Origin: Streptomyces sp. Root1304
GTDB taxonomy: Bacteria; Actinomycetota; Actinomycetes; Streptomycetales; Streptomycetaceae
Length of the DNA: 64,000 nt
Direction of reading: 5' to 3'
NCBI RefSeq assembly: GCF_001426405.1
Contig: NZ_LMEP01000005.1
Location: 92,674-156,673 of the forward strand
The notes beneath the pieces were generated by a model. It did no database searches. It saw only the letters and a list, made by a program, of their open reading frames with translations, and was not told the origin of the DNA. A program made the translations under genes and the position numbers. Positions within the stretch are counted from its first letter, which is position 1; every line of letters starts with the position of its first letter. Positions 1-8,801 of the stretch are shown piece by piece.

Positions 1-1
1 T

Positions 2-40
2 GATCCGGGACACGCCAAGTTCCTGCCCTCCGGCCCGTGA
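2..40 (+). CDS. possible C-terminal tail of an upstream gene (partial)
   Basis: One frame is open from the window edge to a TGA at 38-40 and would encode a short tail ending KFLPSGP. It is too short to assign. The frame, strand and distance to the siderophore operon would fit the last codons of an upstream gene, but chance cannot be excluded. Confidence 0.25.
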   Translation, partial: DPGHAKFLPSGP

Positions 41-165
41 TCCCGGGCAGGCCGCGTCGTTGGTACGGACGGGGGACACAACGGTGGCGTGCGGAGCGGC
101 CCTTGCGGCGGCTCCACGACGCCCCGATGTGCAACGCAACTGTTACAGCGGGAGGACACCGAGCC

Positions 166-1713
166 GTGGCCGTGACCGAATCAGCTCCGGCCGTTCCACC
201 GGCCGCGCGGACCCAGACCCGGACGACCGACGCCCCCGGCAGCGACGCCGCCGGCACTGATGCCGCCGGCCCCGACGACCGGACCCCGGCGGCCGGCCGT
301 GCTCCGGAACGGGAGCCCCGGACTCCGGGAGGCGGAGGCGGCGGGTACGAAGGCATCCTGCGCCGCCAGTCCCTGCGGGAATCCGCCGCCCGCACCTACG
401 CCCGATCCCTGCCGATCGTCCCCGTGCGCGCCCGCGGCCTGACCATCGAGGGCGCCGACGGCCGCCGCTATCTGGACTGCCTCTCCGGGGCGGGGACGCT
501 GGCCCTCGGCCACAACCACCCCGTCGTCCTCGAAGCCGTCAAGAAGGTCCTCGACTCGGGTGCACCGCTCCACGTCCTGGACCTCGCCACCCCGGTGAAG
601 GACGCCTTCACCACCGAGCTGTTCGCCACCCTGCCGAGCGGACTCGCCGACGACGCCCGCATCCAGTTCTGCGGCCCCGCGGGCACGGACGCCGTCGAGG
701 CGGCCCTCAAACTCGTCAGGACCGCCACCGGCCGCGACGGACTCCTCGCCTTCACCGGCGCCTACCACGGCATGACCGCCGGCGCCCTCGACGCCTCCGG
801 GGGAGCCACCGGCGTCCGGGTCACCCGGCTGCCCTACCCGCAGCAGTACCGCTGCCCCTTCGGCGTCGGCGGCGAACGCGGCGCCCAACTGGCCGCCCAC
901 TGGACCCAGAACCTCCTCGACGACCCCAAGAGCGGCGTCGCCACCCCCGCCGGAATGATCGTCGAGGCCGTCCAGGGCGAAGGCGGTGTCCTGCCCGCCC
1001 CCGACGACTGGATGCGCCGCATGCGCCGCATCACCGCCGACCGCTCCATCCCCCTCGTCGTCGACGAGGTCCAGACCGGCGTCGGCCGCACCGGCGCCTT
1101 CTGGGCGGTCGAGCACAGCGGCGTCGTGCCCGACGTGATGGTCCTCTCCAAGGCCATCGGCGGCTCCCTCCCCCTCGCCGTCATCGTCTACAGGTCCGAG
1201 CTCGACGCCTGGCAACCCGGCGCCCACGCGGGCACCTTCCGCGGCAACCAGCTCGCCATGGCCGCCGGCACCGCCACCCTCGCGTACGTCCGCGAGAACA
1301 AGCTCGCCGAACGGGCCGGCGCCCTCGGCGCCCGCATCCTCGGCCGGCTCCAGGACCTCGCCGCCGACCACCCCTGCGTCGGCGAGGTCCGCGGCCGGGG
1401 CCTGATGATCGGCGTCGAACTCGTCGACCCCGACGCGGCGGGCCCGGACGACCTCGTCCCGCCGGCCGCCCCCGCGCTGGCCCTCGCCGTCCAGCAGGAA
1501 TGCCTCGCCCGCGGGCTCATCGTCGAACTCGGCGGCCGCCACTCCGCCGTGGTCCGGCTCCTGCCCCCGCTCACCCTCACCGACGAGCAGGCCACCGCCG
1601 TCCTTGACCGCTTCGCCGACGCCCTCGCCGCGGCCGAACGGGCCCACACCCCCCACCCGCCCGTTACTCCCCGGGCCCTGGCCCCCCGGACCGACACCGG
1701 GCCGTCCCACTGA
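166..1713 (+). CDS. diaminobutyrate--2-oxoglutarate aminotransferase family protein (siderophore operon)
   Basis: This is a class III PLP-dependent aminotransferase of about 515 residues. It resembles enzymes that make 2,4-diaminobutyrate from aspartate semialdehyde, such as RhbA of rhizobactin synthesis. The PLP aspartate lies in VDEVQTGVGRTG (about D300) and the Schiff-base lysine in LSKAIGG (about K329). I chose GTG 166 because GGAGG lies 10 bases upstream; the open frame continues back to 37 without a ribosome site. The first 60 residues are a low-complexity Ala/Asp/Gly/Thr stretch typical of disordered tails. It is followed after 38 bases by an IucA/IucC gene, so it probably supplies the diamine precursor for a citrate-type hydroxamate siderophore. 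The decarboxylase and N-hydroxylase that would normally accompany it are not visible and may lie upstream. Confidence 0.85.
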   Translation: MAVTESAPAVPPAARTQTRTTDAPGSDAAGTDAAGPDDRTPAAGRAPEREPRTPGGGGGGYEGILRRQSLRESAARTYARSLPIVPVRARGLTIEGADGRRYLDCLSGAGTLALGHNHPVVLEAVKKVLDSGAPLHVLDLATPVKDAFTTELFATLPSGLADDARIQFCGPAGTDAVEAALKLVRTATGRDGLLAFTGAYHGMTAGALDASGGATGVRVTRLPYPQQYRCPFGVGGERGAQLAAHWTQNLLDDPKSGVATPAGMIVEAVQGEGGVLPAPDDWMRRMRRITADRSIPLVVDEVQTGVGRTGAFWAVEHSGVVPDVMVLSKAIGGSLPLAVIVYRSELDAWQPGAHAGTFRGNQLAMAAGTATLAYVRENKLAERAGALGARILGRLQDLAADHPCVGEVRGRGLMIGVELVDPDAAGPDDLVPPAAPALALAVQQECLARGLIVELGGRHSAVVRLLPPLTLTDEQATAVLDRFADALAAAERAHTPHPPVTPRALAPRTDTGPSH

Positions 1714-1751
1714 ACCCGGACCGCCCCCGGCCCCACCCCAAGGAAGCCCCC

Positions 1752-3956
1752 GTGAACGCCACCCCCACCTCCCCGGGACCCGAAACCGAGGCACCCCTCG
1801 CCGTCGACCGTCTCGACACCCCTCCACCCCCCACCGAAGCACCCCCCACCAGCACCGCGACTCCCGGCACGACCACCACCGAGGCGGCCACGCCGCCCCA
1901 CACCCCCGCGTCCTGCTCGGCCACACCGGGCTCTGCGGAAGACACCGGGCCCCGCACCCCCGCGCCCGGCTCCGCCGCCCACCGCTCCGGGGAAGACACC
2001 GCGTCCCGCACCCCCGCGCCCGGCTCCGCCACACCGGGCTCCCTGGGATACGCCCGCACGTCCGCCCCCGGCTCCGTCACTCCGCGCTCCGTGGAACACG
2101 CCGCGCCTCACACCCCCCTCCTGGGCTCCGCCGATTCCGTTGCGTGGGGCACCCCCGTACCCGACCCCGCGGATCCCACCGTCCCGCGCCAGCACATCGG
2201 GCCCTACGACTCCCGCCCGCACCGCCCGGTCGCGGCCGTCGACCCCCTGGACGACCCCGACCCGCAGCGCGCCGCCGACGCGGCGGCCGTCGAGAACCTG
2301 CTCCGTTGCTGGGTCCGGGAGAAGAACCTGCCCGCCCCCGGCTCCACCACCCTGCGCGTCCCCCTCGACGCCAGTGGCACCGCCCTCCTCGTCCCCGTCC
2401 GCTACTGGTCACCCACCGGCTGGCACCGCTTCGGCGCCCCCGCCCTCGAAGGACTCCCCGCCTCGGCTCCCGCCGTCGACGCCGTGACGGCGGCAGCCCT
2501 GCTCAGCCGGGAGACCAGCCGTTCAGAGGGCACCGAACTCGTCGGCAGGGTCGCCGACTCCACCCGCCGCACCGCCGAGTTCCTGGAGGAGCGTCGCCGT
2601 AGGCCTCACCCGCACCCCGACGCCGACCTCTTCCTCGCCGCCGAACAGTCCCTCCTCCTCGGCCACCCCCTGCACCCGACCCCCAAGAGCCGCGAAGGCC
2701 TCTCCGAGTCGGAGTCCCGGCTCTACTCACCCGAACTGCACGGCTCCTTCCCGCTGCACTGGATCGCAGTCGACCACTGCCTCCTCGCCTCCGACTCCGC
2801 CTGGACCGAACAGGGCCGTCCGGTCAGCGCGGAACAGATCGTCGCGGCCCTCGCCGAGGGGCTCACGCTCCCCCCCGGCACCGCACCCCTGCCCGTACAC
2901 CCCTGGCAGGCCCGTGAACTCCTGCACCGCCCCGAGGTCCGCGCCCTCCTCGACGCCGGCCTCCTCCACGACCTCGGTCTCCACGGCAGCCCCTGGCACC
3001 CCACCTCCTCCGTCCGTACCGTGCACCGCCCCGGCGCCCGGGCCATGCTCAAACTCTCCCTCGGCCTGCGCATCACCAACTCGCGCCGCGAGAACCTCCG
3101 CAAGGAGCTGCACCGCGGTGTCGAGGTCCACCGGCTGCTCCGTACCGGCCTCGTCGACGAATGGCAGGCGGTCCACCCGGGATTCGACATCGTCCGCGAC
3201 CCCGCCTGGCTGGCCGTCGACAACCCGGAAGGCGCCCCCGTCACCGGACTCGACGTCATGATCCGCCACAACCCCTTCGGGCCCGGCGACGACGCCGTCT
3301 GCATCGCCTCCCTGACCGCCCCCCGTCCCTGGCCCGGCACCACCGCGATGCGTTCCCGGCTCGCCGACATCATCGGCCGGCTCGCCGAGCGCACCGCCCG
3401 CCCCACCACGGCCGTCGCCACCGAGTGGTTCCTCCGCTACCTCGACCAGGTCGTCCGCCCCATTCTTTGGCTCGACGGACACGCCGGCATCGCCCTGGAA
3501 GCCCACCAGCAGAACACCCTGGTCCTCCTGGACCCCGACGGCTGGCCGGTCGGCGGCCGCTACCGCGACAACCAGGGCTACTACTTCCGCGAGTCCCACC
3601 GCAGCGAGCTGGAGAGCCGCCTCCCCGGCGTCGGCGACGAGAGCGACACCTTCGTCTCCGACCAGGTCACCGACGAACGCTTCGCCTACTACCTGGGCAT
3701 CAACAACGTCCTCGGTCTCATCGGCGCCTTCGGCTCCCAGCAACTCGCCGACGAGCGGGTGCTGCTGGCCGCCTTCCGCAGCTTCCTGACCTCCGCGACC
3801 GGCCTCGGCTCCCCCCTGCCGCACCGTCTCCTGGAAGCAGCGACCCTGCGCAGCAAGGCCAACCTGCTCACCCGCCTCCACGGTATGGACGAACTCGTCG
3901 GCCCCGTCGACACCCAGTCCGTGTACGTCACCGTCACCAACCCCCTCCGCAACTGA
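1752..3956 (+). CDS. IucA/IucC family siderophore synthetase with repeat-rich N-terminal extension
   Basis: This is an NRPS-independent siderophore (NIS) synthetase of 734 residues that joins a carboxylate such as citrate to an amine using ATP. Family motifs are visible: GHPLHPTPKSREG near residue 300, LPVHPWQ near 380 and ALEAHQQNTLV near 582. The family is usually about 580-620 residues. The excess is an N-terminal extension of roughly 170 residues rich in Pro, Thr, Ser, Ala and Gly, built from about five degenerate 16-18-residue repeats. GTG 1752 has AAGGA seven bases upstream. The only start codon I see between there and the conserved domain is a GTG near 2090 without a ribosome site, so the extension is probably translated. 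It is co-oriented with the aminotransferase before it and the acetyltransferase after it. Confidence 0.88.
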   Translation: MNATPTSPGPETEAPLAVDRLDTPPPPTEAPPTSTATPGTTTTEAATPPHTPASCSATPGSAEDTGPRTPAPGSAAHRSGEDTASRTPAPGSATPGSLGYARTSAPGSVTPRSVEHAAPHTPLLGSADSVAWGTPVPDPADPTVPRQHIGPYDSRPHRPVAAVDPLDDPDPQRAADAAAVENLLRCWVREKNLPAPGSTTLRVPLDASGTALLVPVRYWSPTGWHRFGAPALEGLPASAPAVDAVTAAALLSRETSRSEGTELVGRVADSTRRTAEFLEERRRRPHPHPDADLFLAAEQSLLLGHPLHPTPKSREGLSESESRLYSPELHGSFPLHWIAVDHCLLASDSAWTEQGRPVSAEQIVAALAEGLTLPPGTAPLPVHPWQARELLHRPEVRALLDAGLLHDLGLHGSPWHPTSSVRTVHRPGARAMLKLSLGLRITNSRRENLRKELHRGVEVHRLLRTGLVDEWQAVHPGFDIVRDPAWLAVDNPEGAPVTGLDVMIRHNPFGPGDDAVCIASLTAPRPWPGTTAMRSRLADIIGRLAERTARPTTAVATEWFLRYLDQVVRPILWLDGHAGIALEAHQQNTLVLLDPDGWPVGGRYRDNQGYYFRESHRSELESRLPGVGDESDTFVSDQVTDERFAYYLGINNVLGLIGAFGSQQLADERVLLAAFRSFLTSATGLGSPLPHRLLEAATLRSKANLLTRLHGMDELVGPVDTQSVYVTVTNPLRN
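1899..2160 (+). repeat. in-frame degenerate tandem repeat in the NIS synthetase gene
   Basis: Five units start near 1899, 1953, 2007, 2055 and 2109, giving periods of 54, 54, 48 and 54 bases (18, 18, 16 and 18 codons). Units two and three share an identical 24-base start. The encoded core is approximately RTPAPGSATPGS. All periods are multiples of three, so the reading frame is kept. Confidence 0.8.
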
Positions 3957-3971
3957 TCCCGTCCGCCCTAC

Positions 3972-4027
3972 CCGGCGACCTCAGCCGCCCGGGCGACCGA
4001 GTCACTCCGGCGACCTCAGCCGCCCGG
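3972..4027. repeat. 21-bp perfect direct repeat in the siderophore operon
   Basis: A 21-base sequence at 3972-3992 recurs exactly at 4007-4027, a 35-base period, in the 177-base gap between the first synthetase and the acetyltransferase gene. It begins CCGGCGACCTCAG and ends CCGCCCGG. I see no dyad or terminator in the gap. It may be a slippage product or a protein-binding repeat. Confidence 0.8.
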
Positions 4028-4133
4028 CCCGAGCCACACAGGCCCGAACCGCCCCGGCTCGCGCCACCCCACTCGAACCGCCCCACCTCCCCGGGGACCA
4101 CCCCGACCGCACCGCCGAGAGGAGAGCGACACC

Positions 4134-4820
4134 GTGTCACCCGCCCGCCCACCGGTCGAACCGCCGGGGGACGACACCCTCGACCTGAGGCTCGACGACC
4201 TCGTCGCCCTCCTCGAAAGCGGTCACCTCGACGCCGAGCTGCTCGACGGCGACCTCCTGGACTCCGTGGCCTCCTGGGGCTTCGCCGACACCCCCGTCGG
4301 TATCTTCCGGCTCGTCCCCGTACAGCTCGAACGAGACCTACCGCTGCTGACCCGGTGGATGAACGACCCCGCCGTCTCGGCCTTCTGGGAACTCGCCGGC
4401 CCGGACACCGTGACCGCCGACCACATCCGTGCCCAACTGGAGGGCGACGGCCGCAGCGTCCCCTGCGTCGGAGTCCTCGACGGCACGCCCATGAGCTACT
4501 TCGAGATCTACCGCGCCGACCTCGACCCGCTCGCCCGGCACTACCCGGCCCGCCCCCACGACACGGGTATCCATCTGCTGATCGGAGGCGTCACCGACCG
4601 GGGCCGGGGCGTCGGTACCACGCTCCTGCGCGCCGTCGCCGACCTCGTCCTCGACCACCGTCCCCGCTGTACCCGCGTCGTGGCGGAACCCGACATCCGC
4701 AACACCCCCTCCGTCTCGGCCTTCCTCAGCGGCGGCTTCCGCTACGCGGCGGAAGTCGACCTACCCGACAAACAAGCGGCGCTCATGCTCCGTGACCGCG
4801 CCCTCCGTCACGTTCTGTGA
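4134..4820 (+). CDS. GNAT acetyltransferase, siderophore type (AlcB/RhbD-like)
   Basis: This 228-residue protein has a C-terminal GNAT domain of the siderophore acyltransferase subgroup, which acylates an N-hydroxylated amine. Visible hallmarks are the MSYFEIYRADLD segment, DTGIHLLIGG, and the acetyl-CoA loop DRGRGVGTTLLRA followed by VAEPDIRN. The first 60 residues form an acidic, leucine-rich preface typical of the fused AlcB-like architecture. GTG 4134 is preceded by GAGAGGAGA at good spacing. It sits between two IucA/IucC genes, as in schizokinen/rhizobactin-type operons, where it would acetylate N-hydroxy-diaminopropane. The exact acyl group is an inference. Confidence 0.82.
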   Translation: MSPARPPVEPPGDDTLDLRLDDLVALLESGHLDAELLDGDLLDSVASWGFADTPVGIFRLVPVQLERDLPLLTRWMNDPAVSAFWELAGPDTVTADHIRAQLEGDGRSVPCVGVLDGTPMSYFEIYRADLDPLARHYPARPHDTGIHLLIGGVTDRGRGVGTTLLRAVADLVLDHRPRCTRVVAEPDIRNTPSVSAFLSGGFRYAAEVDLPDKQAALMLRDRALRHVL

Positions 4821-4880
4821 ACACTCTCTGTCATCTGAACGCCGCTGATTCCCCAGCGGTTCCCACTTCGAGGAGTCTTT

Positions 4881-6758
4881 GTGTCGATGTCCCCTGCACC
4901 CCACGACTCCGCACCTCCCGCCCAGGTCAACCCTGTTCTTTCCGCCCCCGCATCCGCCAACACCGCTGGTCCCGTCCCTGATCCGGCCCAGGAATACGCC
5001 CTGCTCGCGCCCCCCGAACTGAACGCCGCCGCCTGGACCCGGGCCTCCTCGCGCCTCCTCGCCAAGGCCCTCGCCGAGTTCGCCTACGAGGAGATCCTCG
5101 AACCCACGCCCGTCGCGGAGAGTGACAACGATCAGTACGCGCTGCGGCTCGACGACGGCACCGGCCTCACCTTCCGGGCCCGGCGCGGCGCCTACGACGG
5201 CTGGTACGTCGACGCCGACTCGATCGCCCACGAGGGCCGGCCCCTGACCGACCCCCTCGACTTCCTGGTCCGCGCACGCCACCTCCTCGGCCTCGACGGC
5301 GCCACCCTCGGCCATCTCATCCGCGAGCTCTCCGCGACCCTCGCCGCCGACGCCCGCCTGGACCACACCGCGCTCCCGGCCGACCGGCTCGCCGAACTCT
5401 CGTACGCCGAACTCGAAGGCCACCAGACCGGCCACCCCTGGCTGGTCCTCAACAAGGGCCGCATCGGCTTCTCTGCCACCGACACCGCCCGCTGGGCCCC
5501 CGAGGCCCGCCGCGCCACCCGGCTGCCATGGATCGCCGTCAGCAACCGCATCGCCGCCTACCGGGGAGTCAGTGGCCTCGACACCCCCGACAGTCTCTAC
5601 GCCCGCGAGCTCGACCCCGAGGTCCACGCCGCCTTCCGCGCAGAACTGACCGCCCGCGGTCACCAGCCCGACGGCTACCTCCTGCTGCCCGTCCACCCCT
5701 GGCAGTGGGACGAGATCCTGCTCCCCCTCTACGCCCCCGCCATCGCGGCCGGGGCCGTCGTCCCGCTCTCCACCGACGGCGACCTCCGGCTGCCGCAACA
5801 GTCGGTCCGCACCTTCCTCAACACCAGCCGCCCTGACCGGCACACCGTCAAACTCCCGCTTTCGGTGCTCAACACCCTCGTCTGGCGCGGACTGCCCACC
5901 GAACGCACCCTCGCGGCCCCCGCCGTCACCGCCTGGGTCCACGGCCTGCGCGACGCGGACCCGTTCCTGCGCGACGAATGCGGGGTGATCCTCCTGGGCG
6001 AGGTCGCCTCCGTCACGGTCGAGCACCCGCTGTACGACCGGCTCCCCGAAGTCCCGTACCAGTACAAGGAGCTCCTCGGTGCCATCTGGCGCGAACCGCT
6101 GCGCCTCCCTCCGGGCGAGCGGGCCCGCACCCTCGCCTCGCTGCTGCACACCGATCCCAATGGCCGGGCGTTCGTCGCCGAACTCGTCGACCGCTCCGGA
6201 CTCGCGCCCGCCGTCTGGCTCCAGCACCTCTTCGCCGCGCTGCTGCCCCCGCTGCTGCACTTCCTCTACCAGTACGGCACGGTCTTCTCCCCGCACGGCG
6301 AGAACGCCATCGTGGTCCACGACGACCAGGACGTCCCCGTACGCCTGGCGATCAAGGACTTCGTCGACGACGTGAACATCAGCGCCCACCCCCTCCCCGA
6401 GCACGACACCCTGCCCGACGACGTCCGCGCCGTCCTCCTGACAGAGGAACCAGACTTCCTCGTCCAGTTCATCCATTCGGGGCTCTTCGTCGGCGTCTTC
6501 CGCTACCTCGCCCCGCTCTGCGAGGAACAACTCGACGTACCCGAGCAGGACTTCTGGTCCCTCGTCCGCGCCGAGATCCTGCGCCACCAGGCACGCTTCC
6601 CCGAGCTGAAGGAACGGTTCGAGCTCTTCGACCTCCTCACCCCCCGCATCGAGCGGCTCTGCCTCAACCGCAACCGTCTGCACCTGGACGGCTACCGCGA
6701 CCGGCCCGACCGTCCCCATGCCGCCGTACACGGGACCGTCCCCAACCCGCTCGCGTGA
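4881..6758 (+). CDS. IucA/IucC family siderophore synthetase (second NIS enzyme)
   Basis: This NIS synthetase of 625 residues has normal family length. Motifs include LEGHQTGHPWLVLNKGRIGFS-type sequence near residues 180-200, LPVHPWQWDEI near 270, and VFSPHGENAIVV with downstream IKDFVDD near 468-490. Having two IucA/IucC genes in one operon suggests two successive amide couplings to the two ends of citrate, as IucA and IucC do in aerobactin. GTG 4881 is preceded by GAGGAG five bases away; ATG 4887 is an alternative. It is the last gene of the operon; the next gene begins 50 bases downstream with its own promoter. Confidence 0.88.
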   Translation: MSMSPAPHDSAPPAQVNPVLSAPASANTAGPVPDPAQEYALLAPPELNAAAWTRASSRLLAKALAEFAYEEILEPTPVAESDNDQYALRLDDGTGLTFRARRGAYDGWYVDADSIAHEGRPLTDPLDFLVRARHLLGLDGATLGHLIRELSATLAADARLDHTALPADRLAELSYAELEGHQTGHPWLVLNKGRIGFSATDTARWAPEARRATRLPWIAVSNRIAAYRGVSGLDTPDSLYARELDPEVHAAFRAELTARGHQPDGYLLLPVHPWQWDEILLPLYAPAIAAGAVVPLSTDGDLRLPQQSVRTFLNTSRPDRHTVKLPLSVLNTLVWRGLPTERTLAAPAVTAWVHGLRDADPFLRDECGVILLGEVASVTVEHPLYDRLPEVPYQYKELLGAIWREPLRLPPGERARTLASLLHTDPNGRAFVAELVDRSGLAPAVWLQHLFAALLPPLLHFLYQYGTVFSPHGENAIVVHDDQDVPVRLAIKDFVDDVNISAHPLPEHDTLPDDVRAVLLTEEPDFLVQFIHSGLFVGVFRYLAPLCEEQLDVPEQDFWSLVRAEILRHQARFPELKERFELFDLLTPRIERLCLNRNRLHLDGYRDRPDRPHAAVHGTVPNPLA

Positions 6759-6776
6759 CGCGCGCGCGTGCTCCGG

Positions 6777-6799
6777 CTGTCAGTGGCGCCCCGTAGGGT
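6777..6799 (+). promoter_or_regulatory. PafBC-type (RecA-independent) DNA damage promoter of dinG
   Basis: CTGTCAGTG at 6777-6785, exactly eight bases, then TAGGGT at 6794-6799. This matches 8 of 9 positions of the mycobacterial RecA-NDp/PafBC consensus (tTGTCRGTG, N8, TAnnnT), with full match to the -10 element. The start ATG lies nine bases after the -10 box, so the transcript would be leaderless or nearly so. Confidence 0.7.
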
Positions 6800-6808
6800 G
6801 GAAGGGCT

Positions 6809-8782
6809 ATGACGAAGCCATCCCTCCCCGACCTCCTCCACGCCGCCGTCTCCGCCGTCGGCGGCACGGAGCGACCCGGCCAGGTCACCATGGCCGAGGC
6901 CGTGGCCGAGGCCATCGACGACAACTCCCACCTCCTCGTCCAGGCCGGTACCGGCACGGGCAAGTCGCTCGGCTATCTGGTGCCGGCGCTGGCCCAGGGC
7001 GAGCGGGTGGTGGTGGCCACGGCCACCCTGGCGCTGCAGCGCCAGCTCGTCGAGCGCGACCTGCCGCGCACGGTGGACGCGCTGCACCCGCAGCTGCGCC
7101 GCCGCCCCCAGTTCGCCATGCTCAAGGGCAGGTCGAACTACCTCTGCCTGCACCGGCTCCACGAAGGGGTCCCGCAGGACGAGGAAGAAGGACTGTTCGA
7201 CCCCTTCGAGGCGGCCGCGCCCACCAGCAAGCTGGGCCAGGACCTCATCCGGCTCCGCGACTGGTCGGACGAGACGGAGACCGGCGACCGCGACGACCTG
7301 ACGCCCGGCGTCTCCGACAAGGCCTGGGCCCAGGTCTCGGTCTCCTCCCGGGAGTGCCTCGGTGCCACCAAGTGCGCGTACGGTCCGGAGTGCTTCGCCG
7401 AGGCCGCCCGCGAGCGCGCCAAGCTCGCCGATGTCGTGGTGACCAACCACGCCCTGCTCGCCATCGATGCCATCGAGGGCGCCCCGGTGCTCCCGCAGCA
7501 CGAGGTGCTGATCGTCGACGAGGCCCACGAGCTGGTGTCCCGGGTCACCGGCGTCGCCACCGGCGAGCTCACCCCCGGCCAGGTCAACCGCGCCGTCCGG
7601 CGGTGCGCCAAGCTCGTCGACGAGAAGGTCGCCGACCAGCTGCAGACCGCGGCCGAGGGCTTCGAGCGGGTGATGGAGCTGGCTCTGCCGGGTCGTCTGG
7701 AGGAGATCCCGGAGGACCTCGCGTACGCCCTGATGGCGCTGCGGGACGCGGCCCGCGCGGTGATCACGGCCCTGGGTTCCACCCGGGACCGGTCCGTGCA
7801 GGACGAGGACGCGGTGCGGAAGCAGGCCATGGCCTCGGTGGAGACCGTCCACGGAGTCGCGGAGCGGATCACCCAGGGCTCCGAATACGACGTCGTCTGG
7901 TACGAGCGCCACGACCGTTTCGGCGCCTCGCTGCGGGTCGCCCCGCTCACCGTGTCGGGCCTGCTGCGGGAGAAGCTCTTCACCGAGCGCTCCGTGGTGC
8001 TGGCCTCGGCCACGCTCAAGCTGGGCGGTGACTTCAACGGCGTCGGTGCCTCGCTCGGGCTGGCCCCGGAGGGCACCACGGGCGACGACCTGCCCGTCTG
8101 GAAGGGCATCGACGTCGGCTCCCCGTTCGACTACCCGAAGCAGGGCATCCTGTACGTCGCCAAGCACCTCTCCCGCCCCGCGCGGGACGGGGACCGCGGC
8201 GACATGCTCGACGAGCTGACCGAGCTGATGCAGTCGGCCGGCGGGCGGACGCTCGGTCTCTTCTCCTCCATGCGCGCGGCGCAGCAGGCGGCCGAGGAGC
8301 TGCGGACCCGGATTCCGGAGCTGCCGATCCTGCTCCAGGGCGAGGACACGCTGGGCGAGCTGATCAAGAACTTCGCCGCCGATCCCAAGACCTGCCTCTT
8401 CGGCACGCTGTCGCTCTGGCAGGGCGTCGACGTCCCCGGCCCCAGCTGTCAGCTGGTCGTCATGGACAAGATCCCGTTCCCGCGCCCGGACGACCCGCTG
8501 ATGAGCGCCCGGCAGAAGGCCGTGGAAGAGGCCGGGGGCAATGGCTTCATGGCGGTCGCGGCGACGCACGCGGCGCTGCTGATGGCCCAGGGCGCCGGCC
8601 GGCTCGTACGGGCCACGGGGGACCGGGGCGTCGTGGCGGTGCTCGACCCGAGGCTGGCCACCGCCCGGTACGGGAGCTACCTCAAGGCCTCGCTGCCCGA
8701 CTTCTGGTTCACGACGGACCGTAATCAGGTACGGAAGTCGCTGGCGGCGATCGACGCGACGTCGAAGGCGTCGGGCACCTGA
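6809..8782 (+). CDS. dinG: ATP-dependent DNA helicase, DinG/XPD family
   Basis: This superfamily 2 helicase of 657 residues acts 5'-3' in family members, which resolve damaged or structured DNA. Walker A is QAGTGTGKS near residue 46 and the DEAH box VDEAHEL lies near 237. An iron-sulfur cluster is likely: the four cysteines are in YLCLHRL (about 113) and ECLGATKCAYGPECF (about 180-192). Near the C-terminus QGAGRLVR is motif VI. ATG 6809 follows a purine-rich GGAAGGG only two bases away and a TAGGGT -10 box nine bases away, so a leaderless start is plausible. Its position between a damage-type promoter and the neighbouring lexA suggests a repair role. Confidence 0.87.
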   Translation: MTKPSLPDLLHAAVSAVGGTERPGQVTMAEAVAEAIDDNSHLLVQAGTGTGKSLGYLVPALAQGERVVVATATLALQRQLVERDLPRTVDALHPQLRRRPQFAMLKGRSNYLCLHRLHEGVPQDEEEGLFDPFEAAAPTSKLGQDLIRLRDWSDETETGDRDDLTPGVSDKAWAQVSVSSRECLGATKCAYGPECFAEAARERAKLADVVVTNHALLAIDAIEGAPVLPQHEVLIVDEAHELVSRVTGVATGELTPGQVNRAVRRCAKLVDEKVADQLQTAAEGFERVMELALPGRLEEIPEDLAYALMALRDAARAVITALGSTRDRSVQDEDAVRKQAMASVETVHGVAERITQGSEYDVVWYERHDRFGASLRVAPLTVSGLLREKLFTERSVVLASATLKLGGDFNGVGASLGLAPEGTTGDDLPVWKGIDVGSPFDYPKQGILYVAKHLSRPARDGDRGDMLDELTELMQSAGGRTLGLFSSMRAAQQAAEELRTRIPELPILLQGEDTLGELIKNFAADPKTCLFGTLSLWQGVDVPGPSCQLVVMDKIPFPRPDDPLMSARQKAVEEAGGNGFMAVAATHAALLMAQGAGRLVRATGDRGVVAVLDPRLATARYGSYLKASLPDFWFTTDRNQVRKSLAAIDATSKASGT

Positions 8783-8801
8783 CGTTTCAGGCCTTGCGCT
8801 G

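Noticed and set aside
1..165. Search for an iron box (DmdR/IdeR type) before the siderophore genes
   Set aside because: No convincing 19-bp match was seen; CAACGCAACTGTTACAG near 132-148 is not a palindrome of that type.
181..2034. 617-codon minus-strand open frame at the window start
   Set aside because: Gly/Arg-rich shadow of the aminotransferase and the repeat region, without motifs.
4761..6731. 656-codon minus-strand open frame opposite the second IucA/IucC gene
   Set aside because: Acidic Gly/Val/Glu-rich composition is the typical reverse-strand shadow of Streptomyces genes.
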